A DNA stretch of 42,020 nt from Collinsella aerofaciens (GTDB lineage Bacteria > Actinomycetota > Coriobacteriia > Coriobacteriales > Coriobacteriaceae): positions 1 through 42,020 of the forward strand of contig RQAP01000022.1 of assembly GCA_008671135.1 (NCBI GenBank), given 5' to 3'. The notes beneath the pieces were generated by a model. That model did no database searches, had not been told where the DNA came from, and worked only from the letters and a program-made list of their open reading frames with translations. A program made the translations under genes and the position numbers. Positions 1 through 7,949 of this stretch are shown here, piece after piece. Each line of letters begins with the position of its first letter. Positions within the stretch are counted from its first letter, which is position 1.

Positions 1-96
1 ACGAGGATGCCCCCGAGTCACCTCCCCTATACGCCATGCGGCCCCCAGGGCACGTGAAGAGACACCGGACACCGAAGATACGGTGGGCGCCGCCCA

Positions 97-217
97 CCGG
101 TCAGCGGCCAGAGCATGGGGGGCACGCCCGGTCCCGTTCCGCACCCGGAAGCTAAGCCCCATCGCGCCGAGAGTACTGCGGGGTCAGCCCGTGGGAGGCC
201 AGGGCGCCGCTGACCGG
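97..217 (+). rRNA. rrf: 5S ribosomal RNA
   Basis: The stretch carries the 5S hallmarks: CCCGGTCCCGTTCCGCACCC in the loop B/helix III region, then CCGGAAGCTAAG, then GCGCCGAGAGTACTGCGGGG. The ends pair as a long terminal helix, ACCGGTCAGCGGC against GCCGCTGACCGGT, which brackets about 117-120 nt, normal for bacterial 5S. Exact ends cannot be fixed by eye because pairing continues outward to 94-108/206-220. A rho-independent terminator follows about 35 nt downstream, so this is the last gene of an rRNA operon. Bases 1-96 would be the 23S-5S spacer. Confidence 0.92.
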
Positions 218-250
218 TGGACGGCACCGAGCCGTGCGCTTGAACTGAGA

Positions 251-281
251 AGGGGGAGGCCTCGCGGTCTCCCCCTTTTTT
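251..281 (+). terminator. Intrinsic terminator of the rRNA operon
   Basis: AGGGGGAG (251-258) pairs with CTCCCCCT (269-276). The helix continues inward by three more pairs (one G-U) to a TCGC tetraloop and is followed at once by a run of six T. This is a textbook rho-independent terminator. Confidence 0.93.
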
Positions 282-348
282 GCGTTGTATATACGTTGTA
301 CTTTGGGACCTAGCTCCCCCGTATGTGCTCTTACTGTTTGGCTGTATT

Positions 349-379
349 TTGAGTCCATCTAGTGAATTTGAGCGATAAT
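349..379 (+). promoter_or_regulatory. Weak candidate promoter for coaE
   Basis: TTGAGT (349-354) and GATAAT (374-379) lie 19 nt apart, about 30 nt ahead of the coaE start. The -10 is good and the spacing is long, so this is tentative. The rest of 282-400 shows nothing else. Confidence 0.3.
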
Positions 380-407
380 TACTCGCATTGGCGTTAGGGA
401 GGGCTTG

Positions 408-1049
408 ATGTTTACCGTATTTGTCTTGGGCAATATTGCTTCGGGTAAGTCAACTGCCTGCCGCTATTTCGAATCTCGTGGCGCTATGCTTATCGATCTG
501 GATGAGCTTGCAAAATCGCTGTATGTGCCGGGCTCTGATATCGTCAATACACTCGCGGATGAATTCGGTTGGGACATTTTGGATGAGGAAGGCGGCATTC
601 GCCGCGGCATCCTCGCTTCTCGAGCTTTCGCTTCTCCTGATTCGGTCGCACGGCTCAATGACATCGTGCATCCCATTCTGATTGAACAGCTTTCGCTTAG
701 GATTCTCGATCCGGTTTGTTGTACGGTTTCATCTCCCCGTTATCCTTTTGCGGTGGTCGAGGTTTCTGCTCCGACTGGTTTTGAGGATGCATTTGGCTTG
801 GCTGATGAAATTTTGGTCATCAGCGCCCCTTTGTCAGTTCGTCGCGAGCGCGCTATTCAACGTGGCATGGAGCCATCTGATTTTGATGCCCGTTCTGCTT
901 GCCAGCCCGAAGAGTCTGCGCTGTGCAATCTCGCTACAACTGTGATTGACAATGCGGCAGACGATAACTCGCTCTTTGAACAACTGGACGCATGGCTTTC
1001 GCGCCATGGGTTCGGGGATGTAGCGGATAAGGAGGAGGCCGATGCCTAA
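408..1049 (+). CDS. coaE: Dephospho-CoA kinase
   Basis: Phosphorylates the 3'-hydroxyl of dephospho-CoA with ATP, the last step of coenzyme A synthesis, in the cytoplasm. The N-terminus shows the P-loop GNIASGKST (about residues 7-15), followed by the family-typical LIDLDELAKSLY, LARIV-like NDIVHP and lid-region segments. At 213 residues it has the usual length. ATG 408 is chosen over the in-frame TTG at 405 because AGGGAGGG (396-403) is too close to the TTG. The last 8 nt overlap the lytic transglycosylase gene, so the two are probably translationally coupled. The C-terminus is less conserved, as is usual. Confidence 0.93.
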   Translation: MFTVFVLGNIASGKSTACRYFESRGAMLIDLDELAKSLYVPGSDIVNTLADEFGWDILDEEGGIRRGILASRAFASPDSVARLNDIVHPILIEQLSLRILDPVCCTVSSPRYPFAVVEVSAPTGFEDAFGLADEILVISAPLSVRRERAIQRGMEPSDFDARSACQPEESALCNLATTVIDNAADDNSLFEQLDAWLSRHGFGDVADKEEADA

Positions 1050-1623
1050 GACACGTTTCCTTACGTGGTATCGCCTTATACCGCTGGCTGCCGTTTTTGC
1101 CTTCGGCCTTATCTCATTCGTTTACTCATATGCTCCTGCCGCTTTCTTTAAGCCGCTGTATCCGATTGACTACGAGGCGTATGTAAAGCAATCCAGTATT
1201 TCGCATAATCTGGATCCGTATCTGGTGTGCGCTGTCATTAAGTCTGAATCGAATTGGGATCCCGAGGCCGAGTCGAATCAGGGTGCTCAGGGATTGATGC
1301 AGCTGATGCCCGAGACTGCCCAGGATATGATCGCCAAGGGCCTTGTCGACGGTGGCGAGTATTCGGCCGACAACCTTAACGATCCGGCTACGAATATCGA
1401 GTTTGGCTGTGCGTATCTTTCGTATCTTCTAGCGTATTTTAACGGGTCGACTGACAGTGCCATTGCCGCCTATAACGCCGGCATGGGCAATGTCGACGGA
1501 TGGGCGCAGCAGAGTACGTCGCTTCATAATGCAATCACCTTTCCCGAGACGCAGGCGTATCTGATTCGTGTCAATAATGCCTGGGTTCGCTACAAAACCC
1601 TCTATCCCGATCGGTTCGTATAG
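1042..1623 (+). CDS. Membrane-anchored soluble lytic transglycosylase (SLT domain)
   Basis: Cleaves the MurNAc-GlcNAc bond of peptidoglycan to leave 1,6-anhydro ends; it would act on the cell wall outside the membrane. An N-terminal hydrophobic segment (about residues 12-30) looks like an uncleaved signal anchor with basic residues before it. The SLT domain spans about 45-190. It has the catalytic Glu in SESNW (E69), then GAQGLMQLMP (81-90) and AAYNAG (142-147), all family hallmarks. The 193-residue protein is a minimal SLT enzyme. The ATG lies inside the end of coaE, preceded by GGAGGAGG within that gene. No terminator is seen before uvrB. Confidence 0.9.
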   Translation: MPKTRFLTWYRLIPLAAVFAFGLISFVYSYAPAAFFKPLYPIDYEAYVKQSSISHNLDPYLVCAVIKSESNWDPEAESNQGAQGLMQLMPETAQDMIAKGLVDGGEYSADNLNDPATNIEFGCAYLSYLLAYFNGSTDSAIAAYNAGMGNVDGWAQQSTSLHNAITFPETQAYLIRVNNAWVRYKTLYPDRFV

Positions 1624-1674
1624 GACTATGCCTGCCGCCTGCGTATACTGCAGATATATGAGTTAGGAGTATCC

Positions 1675-3915
1675 ATGGCGGAATTTGAAGTAGAACGCGT
1701 TGGTGGTGAACTTAAGCGCTTTGGCGTTGAAGGCTCTGACGTGCCGTTTAAGGTCGTGTCTCCCTATGACCCTGCAGGCTCTCAGCCTAAAGCCATTGAG
1801 TCGCTTGTGCAGGGTGTGAGGGACGGAGACCGCTATCAGGTTTTGCTGGGCGTGACTGGTTCGGGCAAGACCTTCACGATGGCAAAGACTATTGAGGCCC
1901 TGGGAAAGCCGACGCTGGTCATGGCTCCGAATAAAACGCTCGCCGCTCAGCTTGCGAGCGAGCTCAAAGAGTTCTTTCCCAACAACGCTGTGGTCTACTT
2001 CGTCTCGTACTACGACTACTATCAGCCCGAGGCGTATGTGCCGCAAAGCGATACATATATCGAGAAAGACTCCTCGATTAACGAAGAGGTTGAGATGCTG
2101 CGACATCAGGCGACCGCATCGCTGCTCTCTCGACGCGATGTGATCGTTGTCGCATCGGTCTCGTGTATCTATGGCATTGGCTCTCCTGAGGACTATGCAG
2201 GTCTGGCTCCAAACGTCGACAAGAAGGTGCCGCTCGAGCGCGATGACTTTATCCATGCACTTATCGACATTCAATATGATCGCAATGACTATGACCTGGC
2301 ACGCGGCACGTTCCGCGTGCGCGGCGATGTTGTCGACGTGTATCCGCCTTATGCCGAGCATCCGTTGCGGTTTGAGTTCTTTGGCGACGAGGTCGAGCTG
2401 ATTGCCGAGATCGATGAGGTCACCGGTGAGATGCTTCGTGAGTACGAGGCCATCCCCGTATGGCCGGCATCGCACTACGTGACCGAGAAGCCGAAGGTCA
2501 AGGCGGCTCTGAAATCGATCAGCGAAGAGTGCGAGAAGCGCGTGGCGGAGCTCAAGGCGACCGACAAGTTGCTCGAGGCGCAGCGTCTGCAGCAGCGCAC
2601 CGATTATGATCTTGAGATGCTCGAGACGATGGGCTTTTGCAACGGCATCGAGAACTACTCGCGTCATCTGGACGGTCGCAAGCCGGGTGAGCCGCCGTTT
2701 ACCCTAATCGATTACTTTCCCAAGGATATGCTCTGCATCATCGATGAGAGCCATGTGACGGTGCCGCAGATTCGCGGCATGCACGAAGGTGACCGCTCGC
2801 GTAAGGTGACGCTGGTGGAACACGGTTTTCGCCTGCCCTCGGCGCTCGATAACCGCCCGCTTCGTTTCGATGAGTTTGAGGCAAGGATACCCCAGTTTAT
2901 CTATGTTTCGGCCACGCCGGGCGACTACGAGCTGCGGGTGAGCCAAAACGATGTGGAGCAGATTATTCGTCCGACTGGCCTGCTCGACCCCAAGATTGAC
3001 GTGCGTCCAGTTCGCGGCCAGATTGACGATCTTGAGGACGAGATTCGCGAGCGCGTTGCCCGCAAGGAGCGCGTGCTGGTGACCACGTTGACCAAGCGCA
3101 TGGCCGAGGACCTGACCGACCATCTGCTCGACGCAGGCATTAAGGTCAATTACATGCACTCTGATACGGCGACAATGGACCGTGTCGAGATCCTGCGAAC
3201 GCTGCGCGAGGGCAAGATCGATGTTCTCGTTGGCATCAACCTGCTTCGCGAGGGCTTGGATCTCCCCGAGGTCTCACTGGTGGCAATTCTCGATGCCGAT
3301 AAGGAAGGCTTTTTGCGCAACCGCCGTTCGCTGATTCAGACGATTGGCCGTGCGGCCCGTAACGCCGATGGTGAAGTCATCATGTATGCAGACGTTGTGA
3401 CCGATTCGATGAAAGAGGCCATCGAGGAGACGCAGCGCCGTCGCGAGATTCAGATGGCATATAACGAAGAACATGGCGTTGTGCCCAAGACGGTGCGCAA
3501 GGCCATCAACGACATCTCAAGTTTTATTGCCGAGGCCGAAAAAACTGTGGGCTCCAAGGGACGCTCGAAGGGCGACTCTCTTGGCCATGGCGCATTCTAT
3601 ACGCCCGATGAGTCGGGCGAGGGCGGTGTGCCGGAAACGGTGGCGCCCGAGCAGACACTTGCGGAGCAGTTGGAAGAACTGCCGCATGACGAGCTTGTGC
3701 GGATCGTCGAAACCATGGAAGAGGATATGCGTAACGCTTCTGCCGCTATGGACTTTGAGGAGGCGGCGCGCCTGCGCGATGCCGTCGTTCAGATTCGGGC
3801 GATGCTCGAGGGTGCGTCTGAGGACGAGACGATCGAGCGCTTACGCTCGCAGGCCCGCAAGGGTTCCACGTTCGCATCGGGCAGAAAACGCCAGGGTGCA
3901 CGGTTTAAGAAATAG
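1675..3915 (+). CDS. uvrB: Excinuclease ABC subunit B
   Basis: DNA damage-verifying helicase of nucleotide excision repair; it receives lesions from UvrA and recruits UvrC. The 746-residue protein has Walker A GVTGSGKTFT (about 59-68), the aromatic beta-hairpin YYDYYQPEAY (about 110-119) that clamps DNA, and the DESH Walker B. It also has the helicase motifs YVSATPGDYE, GINLLREGLDLPE and QTIGRAARN, and a C-terminal UVR motif (MDFEEAARLRDAV) for UvrC contact. The length is slightly above the usual 660-700 because of the tail and a linker near 630-660. ATG 1675 follows AGGAG (1665-1669). A TATACT hexamer at 1644-1649 could be a -10, but no matching -35 is seen. A strong terminator follows. Confidence 0.97.
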   Translation: MAEFEVERVGGELKRFGVEGSDVPFKVVSPYDPAGSQPKAIESLVQGVRDGDRYQVLLGVTGSGKTFTMAKTIEALGKPTLVMAPNKTLAAQLASELKEFFPNNAVVYFVSYYDYYQPEAYVPQSDTYIEKDSSINEEVEMLRHQATASLLSRRDVIVVASVSCIYGIGSPEDYAGLAPNVDKKVPLERDDFIHALIDIQYDRNDYDLARGTFRVRGDVVDVYPPYAEHPLRFEFFGDEVELIAEIDEVTGEMLREYEAIPVWPASHYVTEKPKVKAALKSISEECEKRVAELKATDKLLEAQRLQQRTDYDLEMLETMGFCNGIENYSRHLDGRKPGEPPFTLIDYFPKDMLCIIDESHVTVPQIRGMHEGDRSRKVTLVEHGFRLPSALDNRPLRFDEFEARIPQFIYVSATPGDYELRVSQNDVEQIIRPTGLLDPKIDVRPVRGQIDDLEDEIRERVARKERVLVTTLTKRMAEDLTDHLLDAGIKVNYMHSDTATMDRVEILRTLREGKIDVLVGINLLREGLDLPEVSLVAILDADKEGFLRNRRSLIQTIGRAARNADGEVIMYADVVTDSMKEAIEETQRRREIQMAYNEEHGVVPKTVRKAINDISSFIAEAEKTVGSKGRSKGDSLGHGAFYTPDESGEGGVPETVAPEQTLAEQLEELPHDELVRIVETMEEDMRNASAAMDFEEAARLRDAVVQIRAMLEGASEDETIERLRSQARKGSTFASGRKRQGARFKK

Positions 3916-3918
3916 CGA

Positions 3919-3958
3919 ACAGGCCCCGAGTTCCCTGTGGAGCTCGGGGCCTGTGTCT
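3919..3958. terminator. Bidirectional terminator between uvrB and the convergent flavoprotein gene
   Basis: ACAGGCCCCGAG (3919-3930) pairs perfectly with CTCGGGGCCTGT (3943-3954), 12 bp, followed on the + strand by GTCTTTT. It lies between two converging genes and can serve both. Confidence 0.88.
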
Positions 3959-3980
3959 TTTGCGCACTGGAATTCGTGCG

Positions 3981-5621
3981 TTAGAGGTCCGCGATCAGGG
4001 CTTCGGCACAACGGATGCCGTCGGTGGCCGCGCTCATGATGCCGCCGGCATATCCAGCTCCCTCACCACAAGGGTAGAGGCCCGGGGTCGACACGGCATG
4101 GCACGTTCGGTCTCGGGTGACAGTGACCGGTGAGCTCGAACGAGTCTCCACGCCGGTAAGAACGGCATCGGGACGGTCGTAGCCTCGTAGCTGTTTTCCG
4201 AGTAGGGGAAGTCCCAGGCGGAGCGACTCGACGATATGCTGCGGCAGGGCTTCGTCAATTGTCGTCCAGGTCACACCGAGCGGATAGGTGGGCTTTACCT
4301 TTCCGGGCGCCTTGCTGGCGCGTCCTGCGAGGAAATCTCCGACGAGTTGTGCCGGTGCGTTCCAGTTGGAACCGCCCAGGCGATAGGCGGCCGCCTCGCA
4401 GGCGCGCTGGAGCTCGATGCCGGCGAGCGGGTCATCGTTGGGAAGGTCCTCAGGCGTGACGTTAACGAGCAGGGCGGCGTTTGCGTTGCGTCCGTCGCGG
4501 GCATTGAGGCTGGCGCCGTTGACGCACAGGTGGCCCTGCTCGGAAGAGGCGGCGACAACCTGCCCGCCGGGGCACATGCAAAACGAGAACACGCTGCGGC
4601 CGTTGGGAAGATGGGCGACGAGCTTGTAGGGGGCTGCTCCGAGGGCAGGATGTCCCGCCAAGGCTCCATATTGGGCTCGGTCGATGTCGCGCTGCGGATG
4701 CTCGATGCGAACGCCCATGGCAAAGGTCTTTTGTGCGAGGGCCACGTTGTGGTCCTTAAGGAGCTCAAAAATATCGCGAGCAGAATGCCCACAGGCGAGG
4801 ATGAGGTGCTTTGTTTCGATTGGCTCGTAAGCGGCGTCTTGGGACGATTGGACATCGATACCGGTGATGGCGCCAGACGCGTCGGTGCGAATGTCGACGA
4901 GCTTCGTTCGATAACGGACGACACCTCCGAGCTGCTCGGTGCGCTGGGATATAGCGGTGACAACCTTGGGAAGGATGTCGGAGCCAATGTGCGGCTTGGC
5001 ATCCCACAGAATATCGCGGGGCGCGCCCGCCTCGACGAAGGTTTCGAGGATAAGGCGATGGGCGGGATTTTTGGTTCCCGTATTGAGCTTGCCGTCCGAG
5101 AAGGTCCCCGCGCCGCCCAGGCCAAACTGGATATTGCTCTCGGGGTCGAGAATGCGCTCCTTTAGAAAGAGATCGATCGCATGCGAGCGGCGAAATGCTG
5201 GGTCGCCGCGCTCGATGAGCAAGGGCTTAAGACCCGCTTCGGCAAGGGTGAGTGCAGCGAAAAGGCCAGCGCATCCGGCGCCGACAACGACAGGGCATTC
5301 TTGAGGTGCGTCGGAGACGGGGGAGGGGAATGAGGGCCCATCGTCCTCTATCGCGCGTACGCGCGAGCGGTCACGCTCGGCGACGCTGTCGACCGCTTCT
5401 CGCTCGAGGTGGGGACTAGTCAGCTCAACACGAAAGCTCAGGATAAAATGGACGTCTCGTTTTTTGCGAGCGTCGATTGACTTGCGGTGGAGCTCGATGG
5501 ACTTGATCTCGGAGTCCTTGCAACGTAGGACGCGCTTGGCGACTCGCTTGCCAACAATGAGGCAGGCATTTTCATCGCCGGCTTCATCGAGCGACGCGTT
5601 GACTTGGGTGATTTCGATCAT
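3981..5621 (-). CDS. FAD-dependent oxidoreductase, COG2509 type
   Basis: A cytoplasmic flavoprotein of uncertain substrate. About the first 110 residues form the extra N-terminal domain typical of COG2509 proteins. A Rossmann FAD site GAGCAGLFAALTLAEAGL follows, then GLGGAGTFSDGKLNTG and the C-terminal GEGAGYAGGIMSAATDG flavin loop. The start is ATG 5621, where AAGGAG lies just upstream; an upstream in-frame start at 5744 would run through a hairpin and the previous stop. This gives 546 residues, normal for the family. It is the last gene of a minus-strand series, 80 nt after another flavoprotein. The family is recognised with confidence; no reaction can be assigned. Confidence 0.88.
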   Translation of the reverse strand: MIEITQVNASLDEAGDENACLIVGKRVAKRVLRCKDSEIKSIELHRKSIDARKKRDVHFILSFRVELTSPHLEREAVDSVAERDRSRVRAIEDDGPSFPSPVSDAPQECPVVVGAGCAGLFAALTLAEAGLKPLLIERGDPAFRRSHAIDLFLKERILDPESNIQFGLGGAGTFSDGKLNTGTKNPAHRLILETFVEAGAPRDILWDAKPHIGSDILPKVVTAISQRTEQLGGVVRYRTKLVDIRTDASGAITGIDVQSSQDAAYEPIETKHLILACGHSARDIFELLKDHNVALAQKTFAMGVRIEHPQRDIDRAQYGALAGHPALGAAPYKLVAHLPNGRSVFSFCMCPGGQVVAASSEQGHLCVNGASLNARDGRNANAALLVNVTPEDLPNDDPLAGIELQRACEAAAYRLGGSNWNAPAQLVGDFLAGRASKAPGKVKPTYPLGVTWTTIDEALPQHIVESLRLGLPLLGKQLRGYDRPDAVLTGVETRSSSPVTVTRDRTCHAVSTPGLYPCGEGAGYAGGIMSAATDGIRCAEALIADL

Positions 5622-5647
5622 CGAGGTCTCCTTAGAGGCAAGAAAGA

Positions 5648-5671
5648 GGCCGTCCGGTATCCCAGACGGCC
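5648..5671 (-). terminator. Hairpin between the two flavoprotein genes (weak terminator)
   Basis: GGCCGTC (5648-5654) pairs with GACGGCC (5665-5671), with two more G-C pairs inside after one mismatch. Read on the minus strand it is followed by CTCTTTCTT, a poor U-tract, so it probably attenuates rather than fully stops transcription entering the COG2509 gene. Confidence 0.5.
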
Positions 5672-5701
5672 CGAATGCGTTTTTGATTATAGACTGCGCG
5701 G

Positions 5702-6973
5702 CTACAGGCTGCTTGCGGCGCGAATGCCCGAGAGCCAGGCCCACGCAAGGTTAAAGCCTCCGCAATCGGCGTCGATGTCGAGCGCTTCGCCGCAGATGTA
5801 AAGCGGGGCGTCGACAGCGCTGCGCGCGCGTAGACTGGGTATTGAGATGCTCTCGACAGATACGCCACCACGCGTGACCTGCGCCGAGCGCTCCTCGGCT
5901 GTTCCCTCGACGAGCAGCTTAAAGTGTTTGAGGATTGAGACCAGATGGATGACATCGTTGGAGCCTGGATGGCACTGCTCGAACGTCGTGCAGACGACGC
6001 GGGAGAGTTGCGGGGCGAGCATGCCGTCGAGCCAACGGGGATCGCGGGGCGAAAAGCCGCCGAGCAGCTCAACGCGCCGGTTGAGCATATCGAGCAGCTC
6101 GTCTTTGGAGAGGTCGGGGAAAACGTCGAGCAGGATCGTATCGCCGCGCTGGATACGACGGGAGAGGTTGAAGACAGCGACGCCCGAGATGCCGAAGGCT
6201 CGAAACAGTACTTCACCGTCTTCGTGCCAGAGCTCACTATGGTTACGGGTGAGCGTCAAGCGGGCGCGGACGCGCAGACCATCCAACGTCTTGAGTGCCG
6301 CCCGATCGCCAACGACCGTTGCCGATACGGGGCAGAGGATGGGGCGCAGCGAGGTGAGGGGGAGGCCAAACGTATCGGCGATACCGGTGGGGTTGCCGCC
6401 CGTGGCGATAATTACGGCATGTGCCTGCAGGGCTTCGTTCTTGCGAGGGACATCGGCGAGTGCCTTCCGAAGCGAGCGGAGCTCCGATTTTCGGTCGTCG
6501 TGCTTTTTTGCCTTTAGCGCCCGCGCTGGACGGTTTATTTGGAGTGCCCAGCCTTCGGGATCTTTGCGCGCCGTGGCAATATTGGCTCCGCAGATTAAGG
6601 TGATACCTAGGCGGTCGCAAACGTTGAGAAGCGCGTCGCGCACCGATTCGGCGCGAAGGGAGCGCGGGTACAGCCGGCCTTCCTCGGAGGTTGTCATGAT
6701 GCCCAGCGAGGAGAAGAAACCCATAAGCTCTTGTTCGGGCTGGGTCCTCATGACAGATTCGACGAATGCGGGGTGGTTATACCGCTGAGGATCAATCGAT
6801 TCGTTGGAGAGGTTGCAACGGCCGTTACCGGTCGCAAGGAGCTTAAGGCCGCAGGCGACATCGCACTCAACGATGCAGACGCTTTTGCCAGCACGTGCGG
6901 CCGTAATGGCGGCGGCGAGGCCTGAAGCCCCGCCGCCGATTACCAGGACGTCATAGAAGGCGCTCGTGTTCAC
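5702..6973 (-). CDS. HI0933-family flavoprotein (YhiN/BaiN-like NAD(P)/FAD oxidoreductase)
   Basis: A cytoplasmic FAD-binding protein of the HI0933 family; members are often annotated BaiN or aminoacetone oxidase, but the substrate is generally unproven. The N-terminal dinucleotide fold VLVIGGGASGLAAAITAA (about 9-26) is followed by the family signature LLATGNGRCNLSN. Further marks are VIIATGG and the C-terminal CGEALDIDADCGGFNLAWAW, which closes the FAD site. At 423 residues it has the normal length. The start is a GTG at 6971-6973 that abuts the TAA of the upstream mrp gene with no gap, which suggests translational coupling. A related function with Fe-S delivery by Mrp is possible but not shown. 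Confidence 0.9.
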   Translation of the reverse strand: MNTSAFYDVLVIGGGASGLAAAITAARAGKSVCIVECDVACGLKLLATGNGRCNLSNESIDPQRYNHPAFVESVMRTQPEQELMGFFSSLGIMTTSEEGRLYPRSLRAESVRDALLNVCDRLGITLICGANIATARKDPEGWALQINRPARALKAKKHDDRKSELRSLRKALADVPRKNEALQAHAVIIATGGNPTGIADTFGLPLTSLRPILCPVSATVVGDRAALKTLDGLRVRARLTLTRNHSELWHEDGEVLFRAFGISGVAVFNLSRRIQRGDTILLDVFPDLSKDELLDMLNRRVELLGGFSPRDPRWLDGMLAPQLSRVVCTTFEQCHPGSNDVIHLVSILKHFKLLVEGTAEERSAQVTRGGVSVESISIPSLRARSAVDAPLYICGEALDIDADCGGFNLAWAWLSGIRAASSL

Positions 6974-7804
6974 TTAGGCCTCGTCGGTCTCGTGCGGGGT
7001 AATGGCCTCGACGGCAGAGACTGCCTTGGGCAACATGCCATCGGGCAGCGCGGTCTCGACCTCGCCCTTATCGCAGGCCTCGGCGAGTGACGGATTGATG
7101 GGAAGCGTGCCCAAGATGTCGAGGTTATAGCGTTCTGCGACCTCGGGGAGCTTGCTCTTGCCAAAGACCTCGATCTTCTTGCCGCAGTCGGGGCACTCAA
7201 TATAGCTCATGTTTTCGACGATGCCCAGAATGGGGACGTTCATCTTCTCGGCCATGTTGACCGCCTTGGCGACGATCATCGAGACCAGATCCTGCGGGCT
7301 CGTGACGATGACGATGCCGTCGACGGGCAGTGACTGGAAGACGGTGAGAGCGACGTCGCCTGTTCCCGGAGGCATGTCGACCAGCAGGTAGTCGATGGGG
7401 CCCCATGAGGTCTCGCTCCAGAACTGCCTAATGGCGCCTGCGATGACCGGACCGCGCCAAAGGACGGGGTCGGTCTCGTTTTGGAGCAGAAGGTTGGAGC
7501 TCATGACCTTGACGCCGTGCTCGGAGATTTCAGGCAGCATGAGGTTGCCAAGGGCATGGACGTGGCGTCCGCTCATACCGAACATCTTGGGGATAGAGGG
7601 ACCGGTGATGTCGGCATCGAGGACGCCGACCTTGTGGCCGTGACGGGCAAGCTCGGTGGCGATGGCACCGGTGACAAACGACTTGCCGACACCGCCCTTG
7701 CCGGAAAGCACGGCGATGACGCGTTTGACCTCGGACAGCGTATTCTCCTCAAATTGCGACGGCGACGTTTGTCCGCCGGCGGCCTGTGCGTGCTCGCAAC
7801 CCAT
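6974..7804 (-). CDS. mrp: Mrp/NBP35-family Fe-S cluster carrier ATPase
   Basis: A P-loop ATPase that binds and transfers [4Fe-4S] clusters to apoproteins in the cytoplasm. It shows the deviant Walker A SGKGGVGKS (about 35-43), VGVLDADITGPSIPKMFG, DYLLVDMPPGTGD (Walker B/switch) and the C-terminal CPDC motif that coordinates the cluster at the dimer interface. The start is ATG 7804 because AAAGGAG sits 6 nt upstream; this gives 276 residues beginning MGCEHAQ. The N-terminal Cys3 may be an additional ligand, which is inference. The gene has its own promoter at 7860-7889, with a GC-rich palindrome (7827-7840) in the leader. The next gene starts directly at its stop. Confidence 0.93.
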   Translation of the reverse strand: MGCEHAQAAGGQTSPSQFEENTLSEVKRVIAVLSGKGGVGKSFVTGAIATELARHGHKVGVLDADITGPSIPKMFGMSGRHVHALGNLMLPEISEHGVKVMSSNLLLQNETDPVLWRGPVIAGAIRQFWSETSWGPIDYLLVDMPPGTGDVALTVFQSLPVDGIVIVTSPQDLVSMIVAKAVNMAEKMNVPILGIVENMSYIECPDCGKKIEVFGKSKLPEVAERYNLDILGTLPINPSLAEACDKGEVETALPDGMLPKAVSAVEAITPHETDEA

Positions 7805-7859
7805 GTATGACTCCTTTGTATATGTTGGGGCCGGGGCCCCGTGATGTGACACGAGCGTC

Positions 7860-7889
7860 ATTGTACCCTCGTTTGCGAGCGGGAGTCAT
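7860..7889 (-). promoter_or_regulatory. Promoter of the mrp-flavoprotein genes
   Basis: On the minus strand, ATGACT (7884-7889) and TACAAT (7860-7865) are separated by 18 nt, matching 4/6 and 5/6 of the sigma-70 hexamers. The spacer contains CTCG-CAAA-CGAG. The 5' leader includes GGGGCCGGGGCCCC (7827-7840). Confidence 0.55.
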
Positions 7890-7949
7890 TTACGATGCAT
7901 TTGGGCCGAGCGTGCTTGCAATACGATGGGTCCAAGCGAATGGGCGGGC

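Noticed and set aside
83..313. Short open frames across the 5S region
   Set aside because: They overlap a well-supported rRNA gene and terminator and resemble no protein.
1644..1649. TATACT as a uvrB promoter
   Set aside because: No -35 hexamer at 16-18 nt and no extended -10 TG in the right place, so not listed as a promoter.
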